A DNA stretch of 64,000 nucleotides from Acidimicrobiaceae bacterium (GTDB lineage: Bacteria; Actinomycetota; Acidimicrobiia; Acidimicrobiales; RAAP-2). The notes beneath the pieces were generated by a model. The model saw only the letters and a list, made by a program, of their open reading frames with translations, had not been told where the DNA came from and did not search any database. Position numbers and translations under genes: made by a program. The DNA lies in assembly GCA_027306605.1 (NCBI GenBank), contig DAHUZK010000074.1:1-64000 (forward strand), given 5' to 3'. This document shows positions 17,708-27,988 of this stretch, in pieces; within the stretch, counting starts at the first letter, position 1; each line of letters opens with the position of its first letter.

Positions 17708-19120
17708 TCAGGGATTGGGCGGGTAGCTCACCGCGTTGCCAGCAGTTGTGATGCCGGCGTTGAGGTCGACCATCCAGTAACCGAAGCCACTGGGGGTGCT
17801 GGCAATGCCATCGGCGATGTCGCCACCCAGGTCGTGAACGTCGGGATGATTCCCTGGGGCATCGCCGAAGTTGTACACGGTTCCGTGCTGGGTGGCCAGC
17901 CAATAGCCATGGCCATCCGAGGTGGCGGCTATGCCAGTTATGGGCGAATCGAGATTCGTACCTCCCGTCGAGCCGTAGAACACGGCATCGCCGAAGCTGA
18001 AGATCCCGCCGTCGGAGGCCACCAGCCAGTAACCATTGCCGTCTGGCATGGCTGCCATCCCCACGATGGGTTTGTTCAGGTCGACGCCGGCCAAGGATCC
18101 AAAGCTCCGTGCGGCCCCGAACGGGTAGACGTTCCCGTCTGCCCCCACCAGCCAATACCCGTTGGCAACCGGATCACTGGCGATGCCGACGACGGGGCCG
18201 CTCGGGTTTGACACCGATCCTCCGGTGCCGACCGCGTCACCAAAAGCAGAGACGTGGCCGAGGTCATCGACCAGCCAGTAGCCGCCCCCATCGTGTGTGG
18301 CGGCGATACCCACGACCGGTTCGGCCAGGACTTCCGTCGAGAGGTCCCCGAAGTAGCCAGCGTCACCGAAGGTCAGCACCTCGCCGCCGTCGCCAGCCAC
18401 CCAGTATCCGTGGCCACTGGGGGAGGGGGCGATCGCCGTCGCGAACGGTGGAACATCAGGAGCGATGGCCATTCCCACGATGGGACTGTTGAGCGGGGTT
18501 CCCCCCGCTGAGCCCGCGAAGCCGGCGTCGCCGTAGCTGAAGATGCCGCCGTCGGAGGCCACGAGCCAGTAACCACCACCATCGTTGCTCGCCCCCATAC
18601 CCACGATGGGCTTGTTCAGATGGATGCTGCCGGTCGATCCGAAGAAGCCGGCGTCGCCGTAGCTGAAGATCCCACCGTCGGAGGCCACGAGCCAGTAGCC
18701 GCCACCGTCGGGTGTGGCCGCCATGCCGACGATGGGTTCGTTCAGATGGATGCTGCCGGTCGATCCGAAGAAGCCGGCGTCGCCGTAGCTGAAGATCCCA
18801 CCGTCGGAGGCCACGAGCCAGTAGCCGCCACCGTCGGGTGAGGCAGCCATACCGACGATCGGTTTGTTCAACGGAGTCCCGCCAGCGGATCCATAGAAGC
18901 CGGCATCGCTTCCGTAGGTGAAGACCCCACCGTCGGCTGCCACGAGTGTGTAGCTGTCCGGCCCGTTGTAGACATGAGCGCGAACGTGGCCAGTCGTCCG
19001 TAGCTCGGTATGAGAGATGGAAGAACCGACTGCAGCTGCGGCCATGGCGGGCGCCGAGGTCACGAGGATCGCCGCCGCAACGCTCGCTAGTACGGTCCGG
19101 CTTCCGAGACGGGTGCGCAT
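17708..19120 (-). CDS. Secreted protein made almost entirely of about ten [10 protein letters not shown]-type 42-aa repeats
   Basis: Signal peptide [30 protein letters not shown]; repeated [42 protein letters not shown]. Confidence 0.85.
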   Translation of the reverse strand: [470 protein letters not shown]

Positions 19121-19516
19121 GTGTGATCCCCCAAAGTCCTGGGTCCGAAGAGGCCGGCTCCGCAGCGTAGCCCGAGCCCTCCAAGAACGACATCCGCTCC
19201 CGACGAATCCCCACTTGTGTGCGGCTCGATTTCCGTCGTTCACCCCACCGCCCCGGCCCGGTGGGCACCGGGTCACGTATGCGCCAGGAGAACGCTGTCA
19301 GTCGTACTGGCTCCGTGGCACTTCGGGAGAGGCCATCAGCGTACGGTGCGTGAATCGGTCCTACCCGTTGGCCGAGCCCCCATCGGGCGCACGGATCTCA
19401 ACGGTGATCATGAGCCTTCATGGCGCCCCAACGAGTCCAGGTGTCACCTGACCATCGCGAACTGAGCTCTTCGAACCACGCTCGATGCGAATCGCGTATG
19501 CGCGTGCGTGGCTATG

Positions 19517-20653
19517 TCAGGGCAGCGCCTCAATCGGCGGAATCGTCATCGCCCGCTGCCGAGCGCCTCGGAGGGTCTCATCATCGACGTTGCCGTCAGG
19601 GGAACCCGCCACCAGGGGGGATCGGGTGAGGACGACCACACCTACGATGAGTACCGCGAGCGCCAGGATCTCGAGACCGATCCACAGCACGCCGCCACGC
19701 AAAATGTCGCCAAAGAGAGTGATGCCGAGCAGGATGCTGATGAGCGGATTGGTGGTGACCAGGGTTGTACGGGACGCCGTGATCGGACCGGCGTGGAGCG
19801 CGCTCTGAAGCAAAAAGACAGTCCCTATGCCGACGATCGCAAGCATGTAGGGCTCGAAATGGCTGAAGACGGCGCTCCAGCCGTGGCCCAGGTAGGTCGT
19901 GATCGACTTGGTCAGGGCCGAAGTGTAGGAGGCGGCCATCGCCGTGGCCGCGCCGAGCGCGGCGGCCCGCCACCACCGCGGACCCCGGAGCGCGCCGATG
20001 ATGGCAATGGCGATCGCTGCGGCCAAGATGCTTGTCGCAACCACCCACTGGTCGGTGGAAGGGAGTAGTTGTCCGCCGTGCGGGCGGGCGGCCAAGAAGA
20101 ACCCACTCAGTCCGAGCACGACCGTCACCGCTCCGACCCACTCCCGCACCCCGAGGCGGTAGCGGAACCAGGTGGCCAGGATCAGGAGAAGGAAGAGCAG
20201 CTCCGTCGTGAGCACGGGCTGTACCGTGCTCAACTGTCCGTGTTTGAGCGCCATCGCTACGAAGCCGAACTGCACCAGGCTGAGCACGAATCCGATGAGC
20301 CAGATCTTCTGGCGGACGGCATGGCCCATGAGGCTCGCCTTGAGGGCGGATGATGCAGGAGCCGTCTCCACACCCATGCGCTGGAGTACAGACGTCAGGG
20401 CGTTGGTGAAGGCGGCCAGAGCGGCGAACGAGACTGCGAACACGGCTGCGCTTTCTGAACGGGAGAGATGGCACGGTATCGCGAATTTTCGAATCGGTCT
20501 TGGCCAGGTTCTCATCCGCCTGGCATCCCTACGGTCCACGCCAATCGAAAGGCACGAGGTGGAAGTCGGGCGATGCTGGCCCACCTCGATCGGATTACCG
20601 GGTGACGCTGGGTCGGCTCGAGGGGCCGATGACGTCGATCGTAGGGACGCCAC
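19517..20653 (-). CDS. DMT-superfamily (EamA-like) transporter; start uncertain
   Basis: Ten hydrophobic segments, e.g. QKIWLIGFVLSLVQFGFVAMALKHGQLSTVQPVLTTELLFLLLI, TTLVTTNPLISILLGITLFGD. Confidence 0.7.
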   Translation of the reverse strand: MASLRSTSSAPRADPASPGNPIEVGQHRPTSTSCLSIGVDRRDARRMRTWPRPIRKFAIPCHLSRSESAAVFAVSFAALAAFTNALTSVLQRMGVETAPASSALKASLMGHAVRQKIWLIGFVLSLVQFGFVAMALKHGQLSTVQPVLTTELLFLLLILATWFRYRLGVREWVGAVTVVLGLSGFFLAARPHGGQLLPSTDQWVVATSILAAAIAIAIIGALRGPRWWRAAALGAATAMAASYTSALTKSITTYLGHGWSAVFSHFEPYMLAIVGIGTVFLLQSALHAGPITASRTTLVTTNPLISILLGITLFGDILRGGVLWIGLEILALAVLIVGVVVLTRSPLVAGSPDGNVDDETLRGARQRAMTIPPIEALP

Positions 20654-20689
20654 GCGCCCGTCGCGTCCATGTGAGATCCCGTCGGGCCT

Positions 20690-21025
20690 TCACGACGCTG
20701 TGCCGGACTCCTCGCCGGGTTCGGGTTGGTCGTGCCACTGACGGCCGACCTTGGTCGCCCATTCCCGGACGATCGAAAGTCGCCACAGTCGAGGCTGCGC
20801 CGGCAGGCTCAAGGCGCGCTCCTGAAAGAGCGCGAACGTTTCCTCTGCAGTGGCGATGCGGGCGTGATCCTCGAAGAACTCGCGCAAGGCCTGGCCGGTC
20901 AATTCGTCTACCACCAGCACCTTCCCAACGGGATCCGGGAAACCTCGGCTGCGGGTCAGCTGGTCGGCACGTTGCTTGGACACGTTCAGTCCCGAGGCGA
21001 TTTCTGCGACTCCCACCAAGCGCAT
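20690..21025 (-). CDS. Small HTH (AlpA/excisionase-like) DNA-binding protein
   Basis: MRLVGVAEIASGLNVSKQRADQLTRSRGFPDPVGKVLVVDE. Confidence 0.65.
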   Translation of the reverse strand: MRLVGVAEIASGLNVSKQRADQLTRSRGFPDPVGKVLVVDELTGQALREFFEDHARIATAEETFALFQERALSLPAQPRLWRLSIVREWATKVGRQWHDQPEPGEESGTAS

Positions 21026-21201
21026 CCTGCAAGGGTAGGTGGAGACCCATGTCGTCGGCCCTCGAGTCGAGCTCTCCGAGGGCTACCTGATGAGTGAAAC
21101 CCTTGGTCGCGGGCCTTGTGCGCTCCCTTGATCTGCTACCCCTATTTGTGAAAACCTGAGCGAAGTCCATTGCTGGTGAATCCTTCAAGGAGGCCCATGT
21201 C

Positions 21202-21543
21202 ATGAGTACATGGAACCTTGTGCATGCGCTCGAGACCGGCCCGGCGCGGTGGGCGACCCTCGCCACATTCAACCCCGTCTCTCGAATGCGCAGGGGATCG
21301 GGCCGGAAGATCGCCTTCAGCCGTTCCGCCCCCGCCACGTTGGATCAGGTCCGAAGCACGAGCGACGTGAACCCGGAGCATCTTCTGGCGCTGGCAGCAC
21401 GCTGGCGAGGGAGTGCTGCGTCCGCTAAGCGGCAAGGTGAGGAATTCGACGCCACCGGTGCGATCGGAACAGGCGCGTACTGGCTTGGACGCGCAGATGC
21501 TCTCCGCGACGCTGCCCGGGAGCTGACGAAGCTGACGAGTTGA
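21202..21543 (+). CDS. Hypothetical protein
   Basis: 113-aa ORF with plausible codon usage; no recognised domain. Confidence 0.4.
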   Translation: MSTWNLVHALETGPARWATLATFNPVSRMRRGSGRKIAFSRSAPATLDQVRSTSDVNPEHLLALAARWRGSAASAKRQGEEFDATGAIGTGAYWLGRADALRDAARELTKLTS

Positions 21544-21614
21544 CAGACCGACGCTGGCATGGCCTCGAAGGCCGTGCCAGGGGCCGACAGCGCTCGTCGG
21601 CCGTCCTTCGAATC

Positions 21615-23300
21615 TCAGTCCCTCGTCTCGAGGTGCACCAGCTGCTTCCAGATGGTGTCGACCCGACCGGGAAGAGCGGCGTCGACGCCGTCGCTCGCCG
21701 AGGGCGCGAGCTCTCGGCGCACGAGATGCGCTGCGAGATCCGTTTCGCCCGCCGAGGCCAGGAGCACCGCCTCGTAGACGAGGCCGAGGTGGTCGACGAT
21801 CCCGCGGAAGTGCCACTGTCCGAACTCCAGGTCCTCCACGGCCCGTTGAGCGGCAGCCTGCAAGGCGGCTGCGATGCCGGCGATTTCCGAGCCGAGCTGG
21901 CCCGCTTCCGACGCAAGCAGCTCGAGCCGCTCGCCGACGACGTTCAGGAGAGGCAATCGACGGCAATCGTTGAGCACCTGAGCCACGAGCACGTTGTGGG
22001 CGCCCTCCCAGGACTCGTAGACGATGGCATCCCGATAGAGGCGGGGGAGCACGGAGAAGTCCTCGATCGCTCCGTTGCCCCCGAGGACCTCGATCGCAGA
22101 GCGGACGACTTCAGTTGCCTGGAGGCTGACGAGATACTTCACGACGTTCACGCAGAAGCGGTGGAGCAGGACGTCGGATCCGTTCGCTTGTCCTCCGTCG
22201 ATGAGATCCTCGAGCCGAGTGAGCTCGAAGCACAGCTGGAGCGCGGCTGTCTGGCTCGTCGTCATGTCGACGAGGCGTTGTCGGACCGCCGGAAAGTTCT
22301 CGATCGGCTGGCCGAAAGCGACGCGGTGGCGGGCGTAGGCGCTGGCTTCGAGGACGGCGCGGCGCATCATGCCGGCCGCGCCGAGAGACGTCATCCATCG
22401 GCTGGTATTGAGGACAATGCCGACGGCAGTCTTGAAACCGTCGGCCACGGGTCCGACAGGCCAGGCGAGAGCTTCGTCGAAATCGATCTCGCCGGAGGCC
22501 ATCCCTCGCGTGCCCAATTTGTCCTTGAGGCGACGGAGAGAGAAGCCGTTGGGCTCACCGTCGACAAGCCGCGGCACGACAAAGCTGCCGAGCCCCCGCG
22601 TCCCGGTCTGGCCACCAGGGACGCGGGCTGTCATGAAGAACTGGTCGGCGTCGGCTACCGAGCAGAACCACTTCTCGCCGGTCACTCGCCACGTACGGCC
22701 ATCGCCAGTCGGCACCGCTTCGCACACGTTCGCTCCGACGTCACTTCCCCCCTGGACCTCGGTGAGGAATTGCGATCCCCGTTGGGCGGTGTCGTAGTCG
22801 CGGTCGACAAGTGCCGGCAGGAAGCGGTCGCGCACGTCGTCGTCGGCGACGCGCCGAAGGGCCCGAGCGAGACCGATAGAGCAGGTCGCCGGGCAAGCGT
22901 GGCCGGCCTCGCCCTCGAGCGAAAGAAGGTAGAGGAGGACCGCCTGCTCGTAAGCGCGACCTGGCTCACGCGAGAGCGCCACCAGGCCCGACTGCCAGAC
23001 CACCCGTCCTGCTAGGTGGTAACTGGGGTCGAACGAGATATCCTCGGTGCGGCGACCTCGCCCGTCCCAGCGGGCGAGTTCGGGCAGATGGGATCGTTGC
23101 TCGTATCGAGTGGCGGCCGGACCGACGACGGTGACCATCTCCTGAGCGAATGCACTGGCTGACGCGCGCAGAGTCTCGAGCCGACGGTTCTCGAGATGGC
23201 GGTCCAGGATCGCTTGCAGGTTGGTGTCGTCCGAGAAGGGGTCGGATGGGAAGGCTCGGCGCCAGGAGTCGAGCGCGGCACGCGCCGTGGCATAGGTCAC
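21615..23300 (-). CDS. Acyl-CoA dehydrogenase family protein (AidB-like)
   Basis: GSQFLTEVQGGSDVGANVCEA, WRVTGEKWFCSVADADQFFMTAR, VLGGNGAIEDFSVLPRLYRDAIVYESWEGAHNVL. Confidence 0.9.
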   Translation of the reverse strand: MTYATARAALDSWRRAFPSDPFSDDTNLQAILDRHLENRRLETLRASASAFAQEMVTVVGPAATRYEQRSHLPELARWDGRGRRTEDISFDPSYHLAGRVVWQSGLVALSREPGRAYEQAVLLYLLSLEGEAGHACPATCSIGLARALRRVADDDVRDRFLPALVDRDYDTAQRGSQFLTEVQGGSDVGANVCEAVPTGDGRTWRVTGEKWFCSVADADQFFMTARVPGGQTGTRGLGSFVVPRLVDGEPNGFSLRRLKDKLGTRGMASGEIDFDEALAWPVGPVADGFKTAVGIVLNTSRWMTSLGAAGMMRRAVLEASAYARHRVAFGQPIENFPAVRQRLVDMTTSQTAALQLCFELTRLEDLIDGGQANGSDVLLHRFCVNVVKYLVSLQATEVVRSAIEVLGGNGAIEDFSVLPRLYRDAIVYESWEGAHNVLVAQVLNDCRRLPLLNVVGERLELLASEAGQLGSEIAGIAAALQAAAQRAVEDLEFGQWHFRGIVDHLGLVYEAVLLASAGETDLAAHLVRRELAPSASDGVDAALPGRVDTIWKQLVHLETRD

Positions 23301-23518
23301 GGGACGAGTCTCGCGCTGATCAGCATTGGGGAAGAAAGCGAGCGGAACTCCAGCACGCGGCAGGCTGCCCGCCGACGCGGAAGGTGGCCGGAACGTGCTT
23401 GCCGTCTCCGACCGACATCATGCCTGGAGGTCCTGATCCCGGCTTCAGTGAGAAGTGCCCGGGACGAGGGCCCGGTCGTCGCGACGCAAGACCATGTGTT
23501 GCGTCGAGGAGCGTCGCC

Positions 23519-24409
23519 CTAGACGCGTCGGAACCTGGCCTCGACGGTCGAATGGAGGGCGAAGATGATGAATCCGAGGCCCACTGCGCTCAGGAGCAGG
23601 GCTCCGGCGAGAGTATTGGCCACTCCTTGGAGTGCGGAATCCAGAGCTTTTGCACGGGACGGATCGTGGGAGACGGCAGACGCGAAGAATGACGATGCAA
23701 CCATCAAGACTGCGACACCACGGGCTGTGTTGCCCAGAATGCCGCTCCATCGAGCAATGTTGCGGACCAATGGTCTCATTCGCGCCGTTTGCAATGAATC
23801 TCCATAGTCGTGCACAGCTCCCCAGACGATGAGGGAGGATCCACCGGCCAGTGTCGCGGTGGCGATCAGGCCGAGCCAGGCCGGTCCGAAGGGCAGCCGC
23901 AGGACAGTCGCGGCGAGCGACGAGGGATGCTGCTCGGGGCCCTGGTTCGGACGTGAACCCGTGAGGATCCTCACGACGCTCACACTGAGCGCGACGTACA
24001 GCGTTCCTACCGTCAGCCAGCCGGCCCGAGTCCAACCCGACACCTTCTGCCCTTGCGGCCGGCGCGAGATGGTTTCGACGAAACGCCACGTCGCATAGGC
24101 GAGCAGCCCGAGCGCCAGCAGGCTGAGGACCTCTGGGCCACCTGGTTGGCGACCGAGTTCGGCAAACGCGCCCTGACTGTCGGCCTGCGAGGATGCATGT
24201 CCCTTCACGGCGATTTCGACGATCAGGGCACCGAGCACCAGGTACACCACGGCCCGCGAAATCAGACCCATCCTGGCGAGCCATCGGAAAGCTCCATGGG
24301 AACGGACGCGTTGTGCGCCCTGCCCCACCCTGGCGGTGCCAGATTCGTCTCTGCTGGCTCCGCCATCAACTGGGACGAACCGCCGGAGTCGGCCGCTGGG
24401 CGTGCTCAT
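23519..24409 (-). CDS. DUF1206-type multi-pass membrane protein
   Basis: Repeated hydrophobic modules: ARMGLISRAVVYLVLGALIVEIA..., AGWLTVGTLYVALSVSVV..., ARWSGILGNTARGVAVLMVASSFF. Confidence 0.65.
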   Translation of the reverse strand: MSTPSGRLRRFVPVDGGASRDESGTARVGQGAQRVRSHGAFRWLARMGLISRAVVYLVLGALIVEIAVKGHASSQADSQGAFAELGRQPGGPEVLSLLALGLLAYATWRFVETISRRPQGQKVSGWTRAGWLTVGTLYVALSVSVVRILTGSRPNQGPEQHPSSLAATVLRLPFGPAWLGLIATATLAGGSSLIVWGAVHDYGDSLQTARMRPLVRNIARWSGILGNTARGVAVLMVASSFFASAVSHDPSRAKALDSALQGVANTLAGALLLSAVGLGFIIFALHSTVEARFRRV

Positions 24410-24576
24410 CTGTTCCTCATACCCAGGAAACCGGCGGAGACAGAGAGACGGCGATCTCGAGGGCCCCCGAGACGGGCGGCACACCGGTTTTGCCGGTGCA
24501 AACGAGGAATCCGGTACGTCGCGGAGATGGGCGATGCACGTCACGTGCTCTGCGGATTTCTGGGTAAGGGTCAGAG

Positions 24577-25254
24577 ATGCGTCTCGTTTTGGTGCGTCAC
24601 GGCGACGCCCATGCCGGATTCGGTGGGCTTATCAGCGGTCCGCGTGGCTGCAGGGGTCTCACGGATCTGGGCCGACGCCAGGCGGAGGCCCTTGGGTCGT
24701 ATTTGAAGATCAGCGGACGGATCCACGCCGACGTCCTGCTCACCAGCATGCTGCCGCGGGCTATCGAGACGGCGGAGATCATCGCTCAGTCGCTCGGCCT
24801 GTGCTCTATCCGTCAGGAGTGTGATCTGTGCGAGATCCACACCGGCGAGGCCGATGGCCTGGAGTGGGCCGAATACGCCACGCGCTACGGAACCTTCGAC
24901 ATGGAAGCAGAACCAGAGCGCGTCTTCGCGCCAGGAGGCGAAAGCTGGCTGTCGTTCCACGAGAGAGTGATCAAGATGTGTGATCGGCTTGCGTCTGACT
25001 ACCCGGGGCGAACGGTGATGGCCGTGTGTCATGCGGGTGTCATCATGGCGTCGATACGTGGGCTCTTTGGCATCCCTCATCCCGGGACTGGGACCCGCCT
25101 GCAGCCGATCAATACGGGGCTGACCGAATGGGAGCACGAGGCGAGCCGCGACCGATGGACGCTCCGGTCCTTCAACGAACAGACGCATCTGCTCGGTGTC
25201 GCACACCACGAGTCCGACTCGGAAGCGGTGCAGACGATCAGAGAGGAGAGATGA
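24577..25254 (+). CDS. Histidine phosphatase family protein
   Basis: MRLVLVRHGDA (RHG), LTDLGRRQAEALGSYL, MAVCHAGVI. Confidence 0.88.
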   Translation: MRLVLVRHGDAHAGFGGLISGPRGCRGLTDLGRRQAEALGSYLKISGRIHADVLLTSMLPRAIETAEIIAQSLGLCSIRQECDLCEIHTGEADGLEWAEYATRYGTFDMEAEPERVFAPGGESWLSFHERVIKMCDRLASDYPGRTVMAVCHAGVIMASIRGLFGIPHPGTGTRLQPINTGLTEWEHEASRDRWTLRSFNEQTHLLGVAHHESDSEAVQTIREER

Positions 25255-25264
25255 GGGCACGAGC

Positions 25265-25741
25265 ATGGACGACGAATCCGACTTCACGATCGAGAGTGCC
25301 CGGAAGGCCGCAGTTCGGAACGAACTCGGCGACTGGGTGGCTCGGTTCCTCGCCAGCCCCGGTAGCGACAACGCGGTCTTGGCCGACCAGCTGTCCGAGG
25401 GGCTGCACTGGTGGGCTGGTCCTGTCCGGCTGCAGATCGACGAGCTGCATCGTCTCGCCGGGCCGCCGGGCGACCCGGTGCTGTGCCCGGTTGAGGAGGA
25501 GTACTGGGACAGCCGTGTGGACTCGATGGACGAGCGTGTCGAGAAGGGTTGGGTTCCGCCTCCGGTCATCGTCTCCCACCGCGAGGGCCGGTTCCAACTC
25601 GAGGACGGGAATCATCGAGTTGAGAGCGTTCGCCAAGCCGGCAGGCGTGACACCTGGGCTGTCGTGGGCTTCGCTCAACGCCGGGAGCGGGACCGCTTCG
25701 TGGCCGAGCGCGATGATCTCGCTCCGGGTCCTTCGTCCTGA
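25265..25741 (+). CDS. ParB-like/Sulfiredoxin-fold protein
   Basis: PPPVIVSHREGRFQLEDGNHRVESVRQAG. Confidence 0.6.
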   Translation: MDDESDFTIESARKAAVRNELGDWVARFLASPGSDNAVLADQLSEGLHWWAGPVRLQIDELHRLAGPPGDPVLCPVEEEYWDSRVDSMDERVEKGWVPPPVIVSHREGRFQLEDGNHRVESVRQAGRRDTWAVVGFAQRRERDRFVAERDDLAPGPSS

Positions 25742-25789
25742 GCGGTCAGAGTTGCTCGATAGTCCGGTGGATCGGGTAGGGATGCACAT

Positions 25790-26887
25790 GTGGCGGCACC
25801 CCCGAGTGGACCTGGATCCGACGAAGGCGTCGAGCCGGCCGAGGCAGCCGCCGCTCGGGGCATCGCCGATGCCGGAGCAGAGCAGGACCTGGAGCCGCCC
25901 GCCGATCTCGTCCTCGGCGACCTTCCCGTTCCCAGGCGACGGGTGTCGATGGTGGTGCTCACCGCGATCGTCGTGTTGTTGTCGTCCGGTGCAGCCCTGG
26001 GCGTCGCATCCATCGCCGGGTTCAGCCGGGTCCTGCACAGGCTGAGCCAGTTCGACCCGTTGTGGATCGCCGCGCTGGTCGGCGGCATCACATGCGCGTT
26101 CATCGGCTACAGAGCCGCGTTCGACCGAGTGGTGTGGGGTGGCGAGCCCCGAGACCTCGACGTGCGCCAGCGCTTGGGAGTCGTCGCCGCGGGCTTTGGC
26201 GCGTTCGTTCACCGTGGGGGCACGGCCATCGACCGGTACGTCATGCGTTTCTCCGGTCATGCCCGGCGCGAGGTCGACGTCCGGATTTCGGCATTGCAGT
26301 CGCTCGAGATGACCCCGATTGCCGTCGGCGCCTGTACCGCCGCGTTCGTGACACTCATCATCGGCGGGCCGAATCGACCCCCCTTCGGGTATGCCCTGCC
26401 CTGGGCCATCGGTCCCTTGGTCGGAGCTCCATTGGCGCTGTGGCTCGTCCACCGCTACCGCCGGCGTTTCGGGCAGGTGGGTGGGAAGTGGTACTGGCCG
26501 GGTGTCTTCCTCGAGGGCCTCTGGCGGCTGGAGACGGGTCTGCTCCACGACCGGCGGCGCAGGGCGGCCCTCCTCGGAATGACGATGTTCACAGCGGCGG
26601 AACTCTTCACAGTCTGGGCGGCGATGGCTGCGTTCGGCTATCACATGTCGGGATCCGGCCTGGTGCTCGGTTACGGCGTCGGGTATGTGGTGTCGCGGCG
26701 GTCGGCGCCCCTAGGAGGGGCGGGGGTGATCGACGTGCTCCTGATGCTTGCCTTGATGCAGGCGGGGGCGCCGATCGCCGCTGCCGTGGTCGGAACTTTC
26801 ACCTACCGGTTCTTCAGCTTGTGGTGTTGGGTCCCTGTTTCGATCGCCGCCCTGTCGTCGGTTCGCCGCCTCACCTCGGTCGCCTGA
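25790..26887 (+). CDS. Lysylphosphatidylglycerol synthetase/YbhN-like membrane protein
   Basis: Multi-pass protein; GAFVHRGGTAIDRYVMRF, APLGGAGVIDVLLMLALMQAGAPIAAAVVGTFTYRFFSLW. Confidence 0.65.
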   Translation: MAAPPSGPGSDEGVEPAEAAAARGIADAGAEQDLEPPADLVLGDLPVPRRRVSMVVLTAIVVLLSSGAALGVASIAGFSRVLHRLSQFDPLWIAALVGGITCAFIGYRAAFDRVVWGGEPRDLDVRQRLGVVAAGFGAFVHRGGTAIDRYVMRFSGHARREVDVRISALQSLEMTPIAVGACTAAFVTLIIGGPNRPPFGYALPWAIGPLVGAPLALWLVHRYRRRFGQVGGKWYWPGVFLEGLWRLETGLLHDRRRRAALLGMTMFTAAELFTVWAAMAAFGYHMSGSGLVLGYGVGYVVSRRSAPLGGAGVIDVLLMLALMQAGAPIAAAVVGTFTYRFFSLWCWVPVSIAALSSVRRLTSVA

Positions 26888-27904
26888 GCAGGCCGTGGAG
26901 GCAGATGGAGCCGTGCTGCTGTCGGGGCCATTGCGAAGAGGGTCGGTATTGGCATCTGGCTTGAAGTCGACGTGGACCACGTACTCGGGTCGCCTGACCT
27001 CGAAGCGGGCCAGGCGACCAAACATCTTTCGGTCACCCTCGGTGAGGGGAGGCTGCGTGATCGACCTAGGCCAGAGCCGATATTTGAGGACCACGTTGAC
27101 CTCGACCGCGAGCAGGGTAACCTGCGCCGCCAGGAACATCCACGACAAGATGACGATCACGGCAGCGAGGACTCCGTAGGTCTCGGTTGCACCTCGAAGC
27201 TCTCTGGCCACGTACCAGCCACCGGCTGCCTGGAGGACCTCCCAGAAGGCGGTGGCGAGGACCGCGCCCAGCCAGACGTCGCGCCAACCGAGTGGCTCTG
27301 CGGTCAGGACCGTGAACGCGATCGTGAACACTGCGAGCGATATGAGAACCGAACCCAGGTAGGATACGGGCCTGCTCGTCCCCTCAGCGTAGGCCGTGGC
27401 GAACGTGCTCAGCGAGGCGGAGGCGATTGTGGCGATACCGAGCGCGATCAGCACCGCGGCCGATCGGAGCTTGCGGAAGACGAAGCTCGGCCAATTCACG
27501 TAGGGAATGTTCCAGACCGTGTTCATCGCCGATTCCGCGGCGTTGGTCACGCCGAGGGTACCCCAGACGGTCCCCACCACCCCGACGACCAATGCCGGCC
27601 CGCTTCCGTGGAGCAGGTGCCCATTCGGTTTGAGTTGCGCGCCGATGAGCGGGAACTGGCTCAGGGCCGAATGCATGACTTGACGTTTGAAGGCCGGATT
27701 CGACGAGAGCACGAACCCGAGGATCGTTGTCAGCAAGAGCATGAGCGGAAAGACCGAGAACAGACCCCGGTAGGCGATACGGGTCGCGAAGGCACCTGCC
27801 TGGTCGTTGCCGAATTTCTGCACCACAGCCCACGGAACCGCCAGCACGGCATGCTTCTGCTGAAAGCGGTCGAACCTCCGGATCAGTCTCTCCGCTTTGT
27901 TCAT
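26711..27904 (-). CDS. YihY/virulence factor BrkB family membrane protein
   Basis: AFATRIAYRGLFSVFPLMLLLTTILGFVL; YGVLAAVIVILSWMFLAAQVTLLAVEVN. Confidence 0.88.
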   Translation of the reverse strand: MNKAERLIRRFDRFQQKHAVLAVPWAVVQKFGNDQAGAFATRIAYRGLFSVFPLMLLLTTILGFVLSSNPAFKRQVMHSALSQFPLIGAQLKPNGHLLHGSGPALVVGVVGTVWGTLGVTNAAESAMNTVWNIPYVNWPSFVFRKLRSAAVLIALGIATIASASLSTFATAYAEGTSRPVSYLGSVLISLAVFTIAFTVLTAEPLGWRDVWLGAVLATAFWEVLQAAGGWYVARELRGATETYGVLAAVIVILSWMFLAAQVTLLAVEVNVVLKYRLWPRSITQPPLTEGDRKMFGRLARFEVRRPEYVVHVDFKPDANTDPLRNGPDSSTAPSASTACSGDRGEAANRRQGGDRNRDPTPQAEEPVGESSDHGSGDRRPRLHQGKHQEHVDHPRPS

Positions 27905-27988
27905 GGCCCTGACATACCCCGGCTGCCCACCCCTCCCCCCGGCGCACGGAAGCGGGCCGGCACTCGCTCGTGCGTGCTCCCGGTGCGA

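Noticed and set aside
19120-19500. Missing N-terminal part of the split DHFR-like gene upstream of the second repeat gene
   Set aside because: Checked several minus-strand frames here; no DHFR N-terminal pattern seen, so I do not claim that gene 17708-19120 also inserted into it.
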